DNA of 64,000 bases from Heliocybe sulcata (GCA_004369045.1 ML213517.1:502757-566756), one strand, 5' to 3'. Positions 45,672-57,388 are shown, numbered from the stretch's first letter. The notes: generated by a model not told the origin, from the sequence alone. Made by a program: numbers and translations.

Positions 45672-46821
45672 TTACGACTGCTTTTTGCCAACCCTCCAAT
45701 CCCCAGCAGCACCCAGGGCCTGCTTGCCAGTAAGGAGAGTAACCATGCCCAAGAGCGCGCCATACAGTAAGACCTGTCCGAGCTTGAGGTCGATCCAGTA
45801 CCACAGGAGGAGGCCTTCGAAGGCGGCGAGGGAGGAAACAAACGGAATAACGTGTGGGGAGAAGAGATGGGGGACTGAGTAACGAAGGGTAGACCACTGC
45901 AAAGTATAATGAATAAACACGCCCAGCAAGAATAAGACGCGGCTTGAGACCCACCAGTCCCAGGAGCACAACCCAAGGAGCAAGTACAATAGCGGAGAAG
46001 ACTGCAGAGATGAATTTGGGCGGGACCTTTTGCTCGGGGCGGAATGTATGCGTGATCTCTGGCAGAGGCGCGAATGGATCTGCCGGAGCAGGCACAGAGG
46101 CTGGGACGGATACAGTGAAGAGGTCAAGGCTCGCGGGAGAGTGCTTGTAAGATCCCAGAAGGAGGGAGACTTTGACTGGCGAGGTGGAGGTTGGGGGAAG
46201 GGAGACGGGAGGTCTGGCCATGTTCTGCAAAGGGGAGAATGTCAGTCCGTGCTTTACATGCGGGGACATTGAGGATATCCTGGAAGCGCCAATCACGGAA
46301 CATGTGGTTGGGGCGCCGAAGGACGACACCCAAGTCGACCTTGGGTCCATCCTAAGATACCCGTAGCCCATTCACTCCAAATGCCAGCGTCATTGCAGAC
46401 CCACGTATACATATGGTCTTTCCAAGCAAATGTGGCACGTACCAGCTCGAATTTCGCCTTTCCTCCCGACGTCACTCGTACAGGCTGCACGCCCTCCTCC
46501 CCGTCGGCTTCGAATCTGAGGAACGTCTGGTGCGGCTGCACACCCTTCCCTCCATCCTTCTCTACGACTTGGAACGTAAGTTTCAAGGTATCTGTTGGAC
46601 CTAGTGATAGAGATGGCAGCGATCCCGGGTCGAGCGATAGCCTGTGTTCTCCAAGTTAGCTTTGCCTGCAACGCCACAGCTTCAGGTGTCGCGTACTGTT
46701 CTGAGCTAAGCTGCGTCGCGTCTGACGAAGAGACGGTGACACGACCGTTTTGAATGGAAAGCGAGGACGCTTGCGCTGCCGCCGCCAGCAACAGCGACAA
46801 GCAATAAGAGAGTGACCGCAT
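45672..46821 (-). CDS. SWP1: Oligosaccharyltransferase subunit SWP1 / ribophorin II
   Basis: An ER membrane subunit of the oligosaccharyltransferase that N-glycosylates nascent proteins. The start at 46819-46821 gives a signal peptide (MRSLSYCLSLLLAAAAQASS). Lumenal segments follow in exons: LSIQNGRVTVSSSDATQLSS, then SLGPTDTLKLTFQVVEKDG and GVQPHQTFLRFEADGEEG, then, after a long intron of about 220 nt (about 46219-46440), NMARPPVSLPPTSTSPVKVS. The conserved block ITHTFRPEQKVPPKFISAVF leads to membrane helix 1 (VLAPWVVLLGL). The last exon supplies WSTLRYSVPHLFSPHVIPFV and two more helices (LAAFEGLLLWYWIDLKLGQV; LLYGALLGMVTLLTGKQAL). It ends GDWRVGKKQS, where KKQS fits a KKXX dilysine ER-retrieval signal. 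The gene looks complete. Confidence 0.9.
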
Positions 46822-47152
46822 GAGGAAAGGATGCTGGCCTCGTACTGCGGGAGGCAGGATACGTGTAATTCGAGCTATTCTTAGATCCAAGATCGGGGAC
46901 CGGGGACTTCCGCAAGTGCCAGAACGCATCGTCTTGATTTACGGATGGCACAGACGAGAGGTATATGAGACTTTTATTCGACCAAGAGAAGGGCATGATG
47001 CCCTCTTGAAAAGTCCGACAATAGAGCAGTAACGACAGTATAAACAAAAGAAGGAATACAACAACAGCATACTATCACAGTAAAGGACACAAGACAATGG
47101 ATGATCTCGCAAGGCGGAAAGAACTGCGCCTTGATGACGAACGTCAACCAAT
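46822..47152. other. Intergenic, about 330 bp
   Basis: Promoter side of SWP1 and 3' side of the GH47 gene. No coding exon, repeat or RNA gene recognised. Confidence 0.5.
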
Positions 47153-49605
47153 CTAACTCAGCCCGACACCCTGAAGAATGGAGTTGATGGACTTCGGAAG
47201 GTAGCTGTTGGGACTGATCTGCGGGAGGGGCCCGCCGACGGCCTTGAAGCCCTGGGTATTGGTCTTGAACGTCGGAGTGGCGTAGTTGCCTGCCGGCGGC
47301 GCGATGAAGGGATGGCACTCAGTGTTGAACACGTCTGCGTAGTGAGCTAAGTAAGTCACTCGAAGGGGACAAGGCAGTCAATTGATACTTACAGTTGTCG
47401 AGACTGATGTGGTTGGGGTCGTCGAAGTGGAGGTACCTTCACACAGGCTCAGTCACTCGTCACTTGGAAAGACTGAAGTGGACATACAGGTATTTCATAA
47501 CCTCGGCAAACCAGAAACTCTCCGTGTCGTCAATCAAGCTCGCATTCACGTCATTGACATCGTTCGTACCCGCATACCCGCCGGAGCTCTTGATGTACAG
47601 GTACTTGTTGAAGCTCGCAGCAGCGGCAGCGGCGTTGTCGAGGTACTTGGTGTCACCGGTGATACGCCAGGCGTAGAAGTTAGACTCGAGGACCTCGGGA
47701 CGGAGGATATAGTCCGAGGAGCCGTCGTAGATGAAGAAGCCGTGCTCCTGGTAGAAGGCGAGGTCGGACGCGGAGGGCGTGGTCCCGGTGTAGTTGCCGT
47801 CACTGGAGAAGTAGGCGAAGACTTCAGGGCCAATGCCGGTCCTGTTGGCTCAAACGTGAGATGGGAAGGTCAGGCTAGACTGAGAAGACTTACGCGGTGC
47901 TTGCGTAGGTATTCCAGCAAGCGTCGGTCAGGAGAAGACCATAGTCGACCAGCGTCTGGTTGTTCAGCAGCTTGCCACCTGAGGGGAATCATAAGCACAG
48001 TGTATGGACCGTGCTGAAATGGTTCTCGCCAAGCATCCAGTTTCCGGCATGGAAACACTCCAAGTGAGACCCGATATGCACAATGTTCCCATCATCATCA
48101 CGATCAGCGACATACGTCCAGTTGCCGATAGTTGAGTTCTTCAATACAACGGTTACCAAGTGCTTGACTTAAGCTGGACATGCAAAGGCCTACTCACCCG
48201 AACAAGGTACCTAATTGACGAATCAACAGCAGTCTGCCAGGTCTGGACGAAGATCGGGTCGTTGGTGTTCGTGAGCCGTGGGTACTTGATCAGGTACTCG
48301 AAGTAACTGTCGGAGCCTCCTCCCCACGTCTAAAATACATTTTAGTGTACGTTTTGGAGGCGATGACAGAGCTCTCACCAAGTAGGCGTCGGTAAATTGG
48401 CCTGAGGTGGGGTCAATGCCTTGGGGGGCGAGACCTGGATATAAACTGTTCTAGTCAAGTAGTTCAACTGTGTTCATCGCGGAGCTACGGACCTGGAAGA
48501 GGGTCAGGCTGTGAACCTTTGGTTAATACTAGGAGGATGTGTAACGAATCAAAATAAATCTTCACCAGGCTGGCAATGTAAGCGGCGGCCTTGACGGCAT
48601 AGTCGGCATAGGTCTGATTACCGGTATATTTCCTGATACCATGTCGGTCATTGATGCGCAGGACAAACCCACCCCGTTACTCACGACAAGGTGGTATACT
48701 CCAAGGTCAGCTAGAAAGACCCGATCAGCTTCTTGACAGACGGTGCAAGTATACTTCACATACTGTGCCTGCTTCAGCGATGTTGGTCTATTCGAAAGTG
48801 AGCTAGGCGCTTTGGTATGTCAGTGTTGCAACGTACAGTGGTGACGGTAGGCTCATTTGTGGTGAAATTAAGATAGCCGTATGGGAGGCTATTGTTCTAT
48901 GGCTCATAGTCAGCCAAGATTCCTTCTCGTCAATGTCGAAACTTACTCCAACCCATGCGTACATCAACTTATCCGCGACCTCTTTGGCCTTCTCCACCAG
49001 GATCGGGTGCGTGAATCCACTGAGTTCGTAGGCGCTCAAGAATCCAGCGACGTAACGAATTGATGTCTCGAAGACGCTGTTTCCGAGATAAGACCGAGAT
49101 GGCACGACTGCGAGATTTAAGAAGTATTACACACCTGACAGTGTCTGGCGTTTGAGACCTGCTGAAATCGATGGAATAGGTGTAGTTCACGGCCTGCAAG
49201 AAATCGGCTTCCAAGCCCATGATAACCTGTTCGGAATGCGTCAGGATGAAATCATGGCGAAGCATCATTGACAGCAGACCATTGTGCTCATCGCATCAGC
49301 AATGGACGCGCCCCATCCGTTACGACCATCATTGTAACTCTCGCTGATTGGGTCGAGGTCATCGTGTCCCCAAGCATACTTTCTGCAGGCAAGGGCTCCA
49401 GTTTGAATGCTTCGGCTTCTACAAGCGACTGAGGTACTCACTTATACGCATCCCAACTGTCCGTGAACATAGTGCGTACGAGAGATAAGTTCCCCGCATA
49501 CTGGGGTGGGACATATAGACCTGGCTTCTGCACCAAAGCACCTGCGACCGACGAGCATGACGACAAGGCGAGGGCACCCGCAGTGATGAAACGCTTGGAC
49601 ACCAT
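47153..49605 (-). CDS. Glycoside hydrolase family 47 alpha-1,2-mannosidase
   Basis: A Ca2+-dependent mannosidase that trims alpha-1,2-linked mannose from N-glycans. The start at 49603-49605 gives a signal peptide (MVSKRFITAGALALSSCSS) and then GLYVPPQYAGNLSLVRTMF. Family motifs appear in order across about a dozen exons: AYKKYAWGHDDLDPISESYN, GRNGWGASIADAMSTMVI, SVFETSIRYVAGFLSAYELS, and the active-site block TWGGGSDSYFEYLIKYPRL near 48270-48340. SHLECFHAGNWMLGENHF follows near 48060, and DDPNHISLDNYVFNTECHPF near the end, whose Thr in FNTE is the known Ca2+ ligand. It ends SINSILQGVGLS. The signal peptide without a clear stop-transfer anchor suggests a lumenal or secreted enzyme rather than a type II Golgi enzyme. 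Introns are 45-65 nt. Confidence 0.93.
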
Positions 49606-50501
49606 GGTGGTTCGCGAGATACCAAAAGCCTAAGGGAAAGGAGGGTTGAAGGAGCGGCAACCCAGGGTCTTGCGAGCCCTGCTGGGAGTTGTATATAAAG
49701 CTATAACGACATGCCCACAGAAGCACGAGCATGCCGAAAGAAGCATTGATGGGAAGCATCCTAAACCGATCCCGGTATACGAGATCGTCTCTTACGGGCA
49801 TCCTTCGCGACGGTAACGCGCTATTTTCAAAGGTTTCCCTGTCGTAGAGCCTCCATAAGCGTATGCTTACTGCCCTCAGACGCGACCTCATGACTTACGA
49901 TGCACAGGCATGAATATTGCCAACCTGCTCCTCTGATGGCAATTTCGATGTTGTTTGCTGTCAAGCATGGGAATGGCTCGTCTCTCCTTGTACAGAGCTC
50001 CTCGAATGAATGCAAGTCGGCCAAATTCCGGGTCTATGAAGAGCTCGATCCAGAGCAGATAGAAGAGAAGAGTTGATCGCTTCCGCTCGAGACCTGCGTG
50101 TCTTTGCCACAACGGCAGGTCTCCTGATACGCATGCTTCTCAACGGACTTTTTGGCAACATTAGACGTCGACGCTTGAGGGCGTTGATGGCGAAATTCCC
50201 CGTCAAGGGTATGGACACTGGAGCAGCACGCGGCTCGGTCTGGCGTGGAATACTAGTGGATGAGCGGATGTTAAGGATTTATTATTTGCGAAAGTTGGGG
50301 TAATGCTTGCGGAGATATGAAGCTCCATACTCAAAAATACATCGAGAAGGTCAAAGCAGACAAGAAGGTAAAGCTATGTTTAGGTGGTAGGTAGAGTATA
50401 TCGATAAAAGTCTTCGTCCCCGAGCATCTCTATACCATGTCTGCAAGCAAGTAAGGCCGATCAGCATCCAGGAACAGGGAGCGCATGGGTCACAAGCGCA
50501 C
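49606..50501. other. Intergenic, about 900 bp
   Basis: Upstream of the GH47 gene and downstream of the Cys/His-rich orphan. Only short discontinuous open stretches; no gene, repeat or RNA recognised. Confidence 0.45.
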
Positions 50502-51786
50502 TTACTTCTCCTTCGCATGGGACTGCAACCCGTTAAAATCCCATAGTTTCCCATGTGGACGGACCGGCATACTCTCTGGAGGAGACTCGGGGTTGGGTGC
50601 AGGGTCACTTGGCGATGGAACGTCGCTGCTGCCTTCTTTTCCCTCCGGCGGGGTCTTGCTCTTCTGCAGGCAATGCCGGCATCCATACTCTTTCAATGCC
50701 CTCAATCTCTTCGTCTGGTAAGACTGGCCAGTAACCTGGGCGTGAAGGCCTTTCTCTACCGGCAATTTCAGAACCGTTGCTACATCGGAGGGTCGAAGGA
50801 CTTTGAGCTGCATATCCTCGTGTCGCTTGGAGTGCATGCACTGAATCGCTATCAGTACTCACGACAGCTTACGCAACGAATGCAAGCGACTCTTACCAAA
50901 CGATCGAAGTCCATTACGATGGCGGCGTCACAGGACAGACATAAGATCTTGGGTTCAATCCCCCGAATCATAAGGGCAGAGTCAGGATCTTCCGAATCGA
51001 GGTGCTGCTGTTGCAGTAGCTGCTTTATCGCTCTGATAGCCTGAGTCGAATAAAAAGGAACGGACAGTTCAGTGTCATGCAAGCCAGACAAGATCAAAAG
51101 CACAACCTTCTCATCCGGAGCAAACTGTTCAGGCTTCCAAACATACTTCGCTCTCTGCCTTTTGTCTAGATGGGGGCACATGTGCGCGCAAGCGCCCGCA
51201 AAGTCAAGATTACCCAACTCCTCGTACTTCTTGGCTACCTTCCGACATAGCTTACAGACAAAGCGTGCCGTGAGCCTGTCCACTGGATGAAGCTTTATGT
51301 TACTCGTGGTATTCCAGTCCGGGAAACCCAGGACAGCAGCGAGCCGTGCTCGCGCCCTTTCCCGCCACTTCTGTAGGTCCTTCTCTAGCGTATCTTTCAG
51401 GAACGCCTCGTCTTTGAGCTGCTCGTCAACGGTAGGCTCCTGCGGTGCTGAAGATTCAAGTGCTTTGATTACGGGTAGGCGGTGGAACTCTAATAGGCTC
51501 GGCATGGGCTGCTGGACTCCAGCGGACTTCATGCGTTGGTAATGCAGCGCAACGCGAGCGCGATTCTGTGCGTAGGACTTCTCTTCTTGCTTGCGGCGGC
51601 GACGCCTCGTGAGATTGGTTATTTCGAGATCCACCTGATCCCGAATGATTTCGAAATCTAGACACCCCCTATGAGACCTTCCACTCTGCACTAGAGGGTA
51701 GCAAAAGTCTCACCTCCGTTGGTGATCCGTTGAAGAGAGTTGTTGTGTGCGCGCAGGAAGACTGAGAATGTCTGTGTTGCGTTCAT
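50502..51786 (-). CDS. Orphan protein with several Cys/His pairs (putative zinc-binding)
   Basis: Not recognised as a named family. The start at 51784-51786 gives MNATQTFSVFLRAHNNSLQR, then a GTGAGA..ATAG intron of about 45 nt. The main exon (about 51665-50895) begins CLDFEIIRDQVDLEITNLTR and carries basic helices (RRRRRKQEEKSYAQNRARVA). A cysteine/histidine region follows: FVCKLCRKVAKKYEELGNLD, then CAHMCPHLDKRQRAKYVWKP. A further helical section leads to ILCLSCDAAIVMDFDRLVRV and ACIRC, which continues across a short intron as CMHSKRHEDMQLKVL. The last exon has YGCRHCLQ and a Pro/Ser-rich tail ending SHAKEK. Several CxxC pairs and C/H pairs suggest two or three zinc sites, perhaps nucleic-acid or protein binding. 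This is probably a conserved basidiomycete protein of unknown role. Confidence 0.65.
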
Positions 51787-52110
51787 AATCGCCCAGTCCC
51801 AGCCCCCATTACCCGCAAAACAGCGGCCCCTACTCGTCCCCTAAGGAGCTAGATCACATAATATCAGGAGACCTGCTTACAAGAGATCATTGCTTTTTCG
51901 AATTTCCTTCGTCTTCGCGATATAATCCAACCTCCATCTCTGTAAAGCTACCGCATTCTGTTCGGATTACCTCAGTCGTTACCAAGTGTCACCCATGCCG
52001 GAGAGGAGGCGCACCTTCATGATGATGGGCATTCTCCGGGCTTTATCTTCTTGGGCCTAAAACGTAGATCCTCTCAGTTACGATGTGGGTGCCTGCACGC
52101 CAATGACAAA
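51787..52110. other. Intergenic, about 320 bp
   Basis: Between the orphan's start and the F-box stop on the same strand. Nothing recognised. Confidence 0.45.
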
Positions 52111-53247
52111 TCATACCACAAGAAATTCCGTTAGCGCTGATTGGTCTCCAGAACTTGCCTGACTGAAGGCATCCATTGCACCAATAAGATCCTTCCTGCG
52201 ATAATACTTGTCCATCTTCGGGTCTAAGCCATCGTTCAGCCTTCTGAAACGATCCACTGACCGAAACCAGGATCGAACATACATTCCACTGTGGTGGGCA
52301 GCTCTAGCTCGGGCTTCACAGCATCTGTGGATGGCTCTGTCAGGCAAGCCATTCATCATATGAAGGAGCGCAAGTGTCTTACTAAGGAACCTCCCCGACT
52401 CAACAGAAACAAGCCAGCCGGTCACGGCGTCGCCAGCCACGGTTGGGGGTGCAGTGATCAACAATCTGCGAGCCGCCAGACCCATCAATATATATTATCT
52501 ATACACGCTTGTCCGGGCAACACTCACCGGCCATATTTGAGATGGCACGCGCTCTTCAAGCAAGGTCGTGTTGTCAGAGTATGAAGCATATAAAGGCAAT
52601 ACAAAGTGAAAACTTACATCTCCGCACAGACGCACACGTAAAGCATATGATACATGCACAGGCTTGCTCGTCTTCCAGCACATCTTCGCAGGTCATTCAA
52701 GTCATTGTATGCTCAGGGTCGTGTATCCTAGGTAATTGCTCACCTCGCATGGTCCTGCATCAAACAGCCAAGCTGCGTAAGCGGCCTCCGTCCAGTTTGG
52801 CGTCGGGTCAGGGATAGCACCAGCTCTGCAGTTCCTCCTAGCCTGTCGCCATATGAAGTCCGACGATCTGCGCACAAGGGTAGCGCATAGGTGTTTATCG
52901 CATCGGGCAACGGAGAGCACATCACGCGGTGATGGCACGAAGGAGAGTATCTCTGCAAAAAGTTCCAACGGGATACGGGCGAGGTGATTCTGCTTGTTGT
53001 TCATGATCTTGATGTCATGGACAGAATCTTCGCTGCGGGTGTCCAGAGCATCCGAAGCGCCCGATCCTGTCTCTATGCGCTGAGGGTCTTCCTGTCTCAA
53101 TTTCTTTGCAGCCGGTAATACTGACGGCAATGCATCATGCGTCTGCGTATTCATGATTAAGGCTGACTGGAGAGAAGGAGGCAGACAGTCGACAGTGAAT
53201 TGGAAGCTCTTCTCGCAAGACGACTGTAAGCGACTGTGGCGCGACAT
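52111..53247 (-). CDS. F-box protein (basidiomycete type)
   Basis: Predicted substrate adaptor of an SCF ubiquitin ligase. The longest frame starts at 53247 (MSRHSRLQSSCEKSFQFT); an internal ATG at 53152-53154 (MNTQTHDALPSVLPAAKK) is an equally good start. The F-box-like helix set is LARIPLELFAEILSFVPSPR followed by DVLSVARCDKHLCATLVRRS, and the next segment IWRQARRNCRAGAIPDPTPN is typical of the family. After introns, the frame continues with KTSKPVHVSYALRVRLCGD, the conserved Y.LRVRLC region, and then DGLDPKMDKYYRRKDLIGAM. It stops at 52111 after LTEFLVV. No WD40 or LRR repeats are visible, so the substrate is unknown. The exact intron edges between 52480 and 52740 are uncertain, and a further 3' exon cannot be excluded. 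Confidence 0.7.
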
Positions 53248-54989
53248 TCTTAATATTTGTCATTGTTTTCTGCTGCTCTCGCGATTGCCACAGCATCTTA
53301 CCTATCTCACCCATGACCATCCCCAGATCTCTCTGTCTTTCTCTACAATGGCCCTTCATCTTGGGATTCAAGTATCTTGGTGCTCGAGCGGTCCTAAGCC
53401 CTTCGTCATTGTGCAAGTGCATCACACTGAGAATCAGGCTAATCCTCTGGCTGTCAACAGTACGACTACTGGTGGCCGTTCGTATCTTCACCCTATTGTC
53501 CTCAGTAGAGAGGAGCTTAGACCACCAGACCCGAGCGTCGCACGGTGCATGAGTACCCCGGCTGCGCGGTAAATTAGCCTTGCTGCTCGGCTAGAATGCT
53601 GATATACCATATTCATCTGTGAGCCGTAACAACGTACCGATTGACTCGCTCTAACGCAACCCAGTATAGAGCCAATTCTATTGCCGAACACCTCAGCCCG
53701 TACCCACAGCAGATAACCGGACATACGCCTATATCTTGCACGGCCTACTATCGGATGGTTGTGACCAGCCTAGCAAACGAAGTAGAACCTCCAGATGGCG
53801 ATGTCTAAGGGCCCACCTGCCAATTGCAAGAATAATCACACCGCCGGAAGCAATGCCATCGGTACAACCATGATAAACACTCATCTCAATGCCTGAACCA
53901 TTTCAAACGCATCTTTCTTTCTCCCACTACGGCGTCTATCAAGGGTCTCTCATCTTGTGGCGTCCACGTCGTTGTCCAGATGGCACACTAGGATACCTCT
54001 TCAGCAAAGAACACCCCGTCTCTTTCGAACGCACCAATGGCTGTTTTATATCGGCCGTGTCGCAGTCTTCACCACTGCCCTTGGCATATTTTTCCCGCCT
54101 CCTCGCCATCTTGTTGAACTACACTCGGCTCTTCCTCGTATAATCCCGGACGCCGCTTTAGTCCAGATTAAGGCCGCGGAACGGGATTCCGCTCTAGGCA
54201 TGGCTTGGGCTCGCATCATGGATCCAAGGCCATGTCGCCCAACATGCCAATTCTGTGCCGATTCTCTCTGAGGAAGGACCGAATTTGTCACGCTGCGGGC
54301 GCTACCGGCTTCCAAATATGCCCTGTTACGAGGTAGGAACGCACTCAAGGATCATCAGGGATTAGAGCGTACAAGCGCTTGTCTCTTTCTGCGCGTACTT
54401 GCGGACCTTTGTTCCGACAACGCTGTCCACCACTTTATATGAATCAATTTGAAGGTCTCTGATGCAGGACGAGATTCGTGGATCAAGGATCGAGGAAAGC
54501 GGACACGACAGCTCCAGTCTTCATCAAGCAGGTGAGTTGAATATTGACAAACTCTCTCGGACCAGACACGCGTGTTTACAGACAACCGCACTAACGACAT
54601 CTCAAAATGTATACCCACCGAATGCGACGACTTCGGGAAAACCAAAGCCGCCTCGCCCTCGGCCAACCTGTTGTATCATTTGTAACGACCTGATCGACGT
54701 TCGTGGTGAAGTATCCCAGTTACTCGCGAACACGCTCGCTGGAAGCGATATTATACATATCTGTTTCTTTCTTCTTTATTAGGTCTTCTAACGGCTTGTC
54801 CCATAGCTCATATTTCCTTCGTTGCAATAATTCATTTGTAGAATGGGCGCCTTCGATGGGACAGGATCAGGGGGCTTGTCATTACGTCCGATTGCGGACC
54901 CCAACCTACTATAACCGTAATGAGATCTAATTGATCTAGGCAAAGCGCGGTTTAGCCGGGCGTTGTGGGGTCAGTAATCTCGATCTGTC
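53248..54989. other. Gene-poor region with one RING-like fragment
   Basis: About 1.7 kb without a complete gene. Open stretches at 53889-54271 (+) lack a domain. At about 54577-54715 (+) the frame reads KPPRPRPTCCIICNDLIDVR, which resembles the start of the RING/IBR-type zinc finger common in Agaricomycetes (C..C..LID.RGE). It does not continue with the expected further cysteines, so it is a fragment or a missed splice. Confidence 0.35.
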
Positions 54990-55020
54990 ATGATACTGTG
55001 GCGGGCCGCGTACTCGGACA
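54990..55020 (+). repeat. Left terminal inverted repeat
   Basis: 31 bp, 29/31 identical to the inverted right end; includes GTACTCGGACA at its inner edge. Confidence 0.85.
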
Positions 55021-56067
55021 CCCTACGGTATTTACTCGCTCCTGTGCGCGCACATCGTCCTTTCCACACCAAATATTTACAGAAATGTCGGCACTATTCC
55101 TCTTTACAGTATGATCACAATTATATGATTTTATAAGCGGAGTGGAGTGCTGTAGGAATATTTTATTGTGGCAGAGCTGGATGTGGCTGAGGACCATGTA
55201 CTCGGACAGTCCTAGCCGCGACAGATTATGCTCGGTATATTGGCAAAAAAACTTGGTATATAGATCGCCCTAGACTGTTGTAGCAATACTATACACAGAA
55301 AACCCCAGTGAACATGGTGAATCAGTTGAATCAGGGTGACCGTAGGGAGGCCTATACCTGGTCTCCAGGCCTGCTCGGACATGACCAGCCTGATATGCCC
55401 GGACAACACACTCAATACAGGATGTTTTGTTTCCAAACAATGTCATATAGTCATTAGAAGATATTCTTACAAGAGTTTCACCCATTCCTGCACCCATGCC
55501 CATAATCCTCCTTTTGCTCTTCGAGCACCCTGCTGCAACCCCATCTAACCCCAACCTGCATCCATGATGGTCCACTGCATCCAAAAAATTCCCAGAGTAA
55601 TGATGGTAGCATAATCAGGTGTAGATGATATGTTATGCCAGATCTCTTGAGAGTAGACATAGAGCTGGGGGCTGGAGAACATGAACATGCCCCAGTGGTC
55701 AGAAACAAAGAAGGCTATTTTGTTGACCAGATAGTAGTCCATAAGCATCTCCATATCCCACAAGAATGGTTCGATCCGATAGCCAAGGAGCTAATGGTCT
55801 GAACAAAGCAAGTTACGAGGCAGGCGATGCAGCTAGAGGTCGGCGAGATGGTTGTCACTGTCAGCGAAGGGCGCGCGCAGCGCGAGAAACTGCCCCCAAA
55901 GGAGAAATTCAGCGATTCTGAGACTGATATCTTGTTCGCTACATAACGCATCGCTCTGCAAATTTGCATGTACAGTGGTGTAGTATATAGGTATACAATG
56001 GTACTCTGTTTGTAGCGAAAGGTCGAGCAAGTGAGTCTATAAATGCCCGGTGTCCGAGTAGGCGGTC

Positions 56068-56098
56068 TGTCCGAGTACCCGGTCCGCCACAGTATCAT
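56068..56098 (-). repeat. Right terminal inverted repeat
   Basis: Inverted copy of the left end with two mismatches. Confidence 0.85.
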
Positions 56099-57388
56099 TT
56101 GTGGGTCCATATTTTCGCCCGTTACCGAAGCTTCGACGCGAAGTGCGCAAGCGCTCCTCCACTGCGATCACCTCGAGTTGGCTTGTTGGTTAAGCTGCAA
56201 AATTCACCCGACACCAGCGTACTAGTGTTTACTCCCTTGATCCAGTGCATAGGACTGGTGTCTGCTCTTTCGATATGATGGTATGAAATCTGAAGCTCTT
56301 TTATTTTTCTAAGCCAGAAGCTTATGGGTATTGATAGCTCATCAGCATCGCATCGGCGCTCGCACTGCCATTTGCCAGTTAGGTCCTTAATGAACATTAA
56401 TACATAAAAAAGGTATCAAAACTTTAGTAGGTCCGGAGGCGGTGTAGGAGAGACTTCCGCTCCCTGAACAAACTGAAGGGCGGCTGGCGTGCGAACGAGG
56501 TCAGGTCCGAGCGGTAAGGCGTCTAACCCTCGGTTCGTTTCTGGAACCATGGCCACATTGAACCCGCCGGGTATTATTGGACGACACGCGTACCGGGCTG
56601 TGATCCTCCTCCTCCTCGTAATACACCTCTATCGTTCCATCAGGGCTGTACAAGGAGTCCGGCAACCTCTGTCGTATGACGCGCTCTTGGTCCTTCGCTC
56701 GAGTCTTTGCTCTTCTCTGTGTAGGACGACGGAACGGCCGTGTCGTACACATTCTGGACGACTTTCTATCCGCTCCACTCGTCCAAGACCACATGACATA
56801 CCTTAGTCTCCAAGACAGCGTCTACTCTCGCATGCTGGACGATGAGCTGATCCAGTTGCGCCTTTGCCCGCCACATGACTTCTCCAAGTATGTCTTCAGC
56901 AATCGTTGAGAAGCCTGATATGTACGTCAAAGATAAGGAGTGTCAAAGCTTCTGCTGGACGAGCCCGTCTTCCCGAGCGCCACGGTCATGGGTGAACATC
57001 ATTACCGTGTCGATCAGCCCGCACCCAAAGGTATTGTACTTCGGATATTCGCACGACTGTCAGGACCTTTCTACCTGCACGGGTGATTATTGCAGTGCAG
57101 TTTCTCATTAAGAGGTATGGAAGCTATACAAACACAGCCCCCAGGCTGTGACCATCGGTGGTGAGCTGCAAACCCAAACACCGAATTCCCCCTCTAAATG
57201 TGGGTCCTTTCGTGCCCTCGCCGCTCATAAAGCACGCGAAACCCCTTCCCTATCTCAACAGCCTTCGACCATTTCTCCTCACCACATGTCGCCTTACACG
57301 CGTCCAACACACGCTTCCTCCCCGCAAATAGGTGAGCAAGGGACTAATTTATCACAGCTTACAGGTCCTGACCTCGACACCAGGGAAC
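56099..57388. other. Intergenic or unresolved, about 1.3 kb
   Basis: Upstream of the CVIC-tailed gene. Minus-strand stretches near 56640-56900 read like helical exons (MWRAKAQLDQLIVQHARVDA) and join by a GTATGT..ATAG intron, but no complete gene could be built. A tRNA-like pair of boxes lies at 56504-56541. A 5' UTR intron of the next gene may lie at about 57331-57363. Confidence 0.35.

Larger units (their letters stand above)
54990..56098. mobile_element. 1.1-kb DNA element with 31-bp terminal inverted repeats
   Basis: Two 31-bp ends (54990-55020 and the reverse complement of 56068-56098) match at 29 of 31 positions, starting ATGATACTGTGGCGG. A subterminal motif GTACTCGGACA sits inside both ends and recurs at 55198-55208 and, as an imperfect inverted copy, at 56051-56060. 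The interior is AT-rich, with only short open stretches on the minus strand, some hydrophobic; no transposase is recognisable. It is therefore most likely a non-autonomous DNA transposon. A target-site duplication is not obvious; AT at each end is possible but cannot be separated from the palindromic TIR edge. Superfamily not assigned. Confidence 0.75.

Noticed and set aside
55212-56110. Hydrophobic minus-strand stretches inside the TIR element as a membrane protein gene
   Set aside because: Frames are short and unconnected, with no start or domain; more likely non-coding filler or remnants within the element.
56640-57010. Possible P-loop GTPase on the minus strand (VALGKTGSSSRSF)
   Set aside because: The Walker A Lys-Ser is missing and no G3/G4 motifs follow; resemblance judged accidental.
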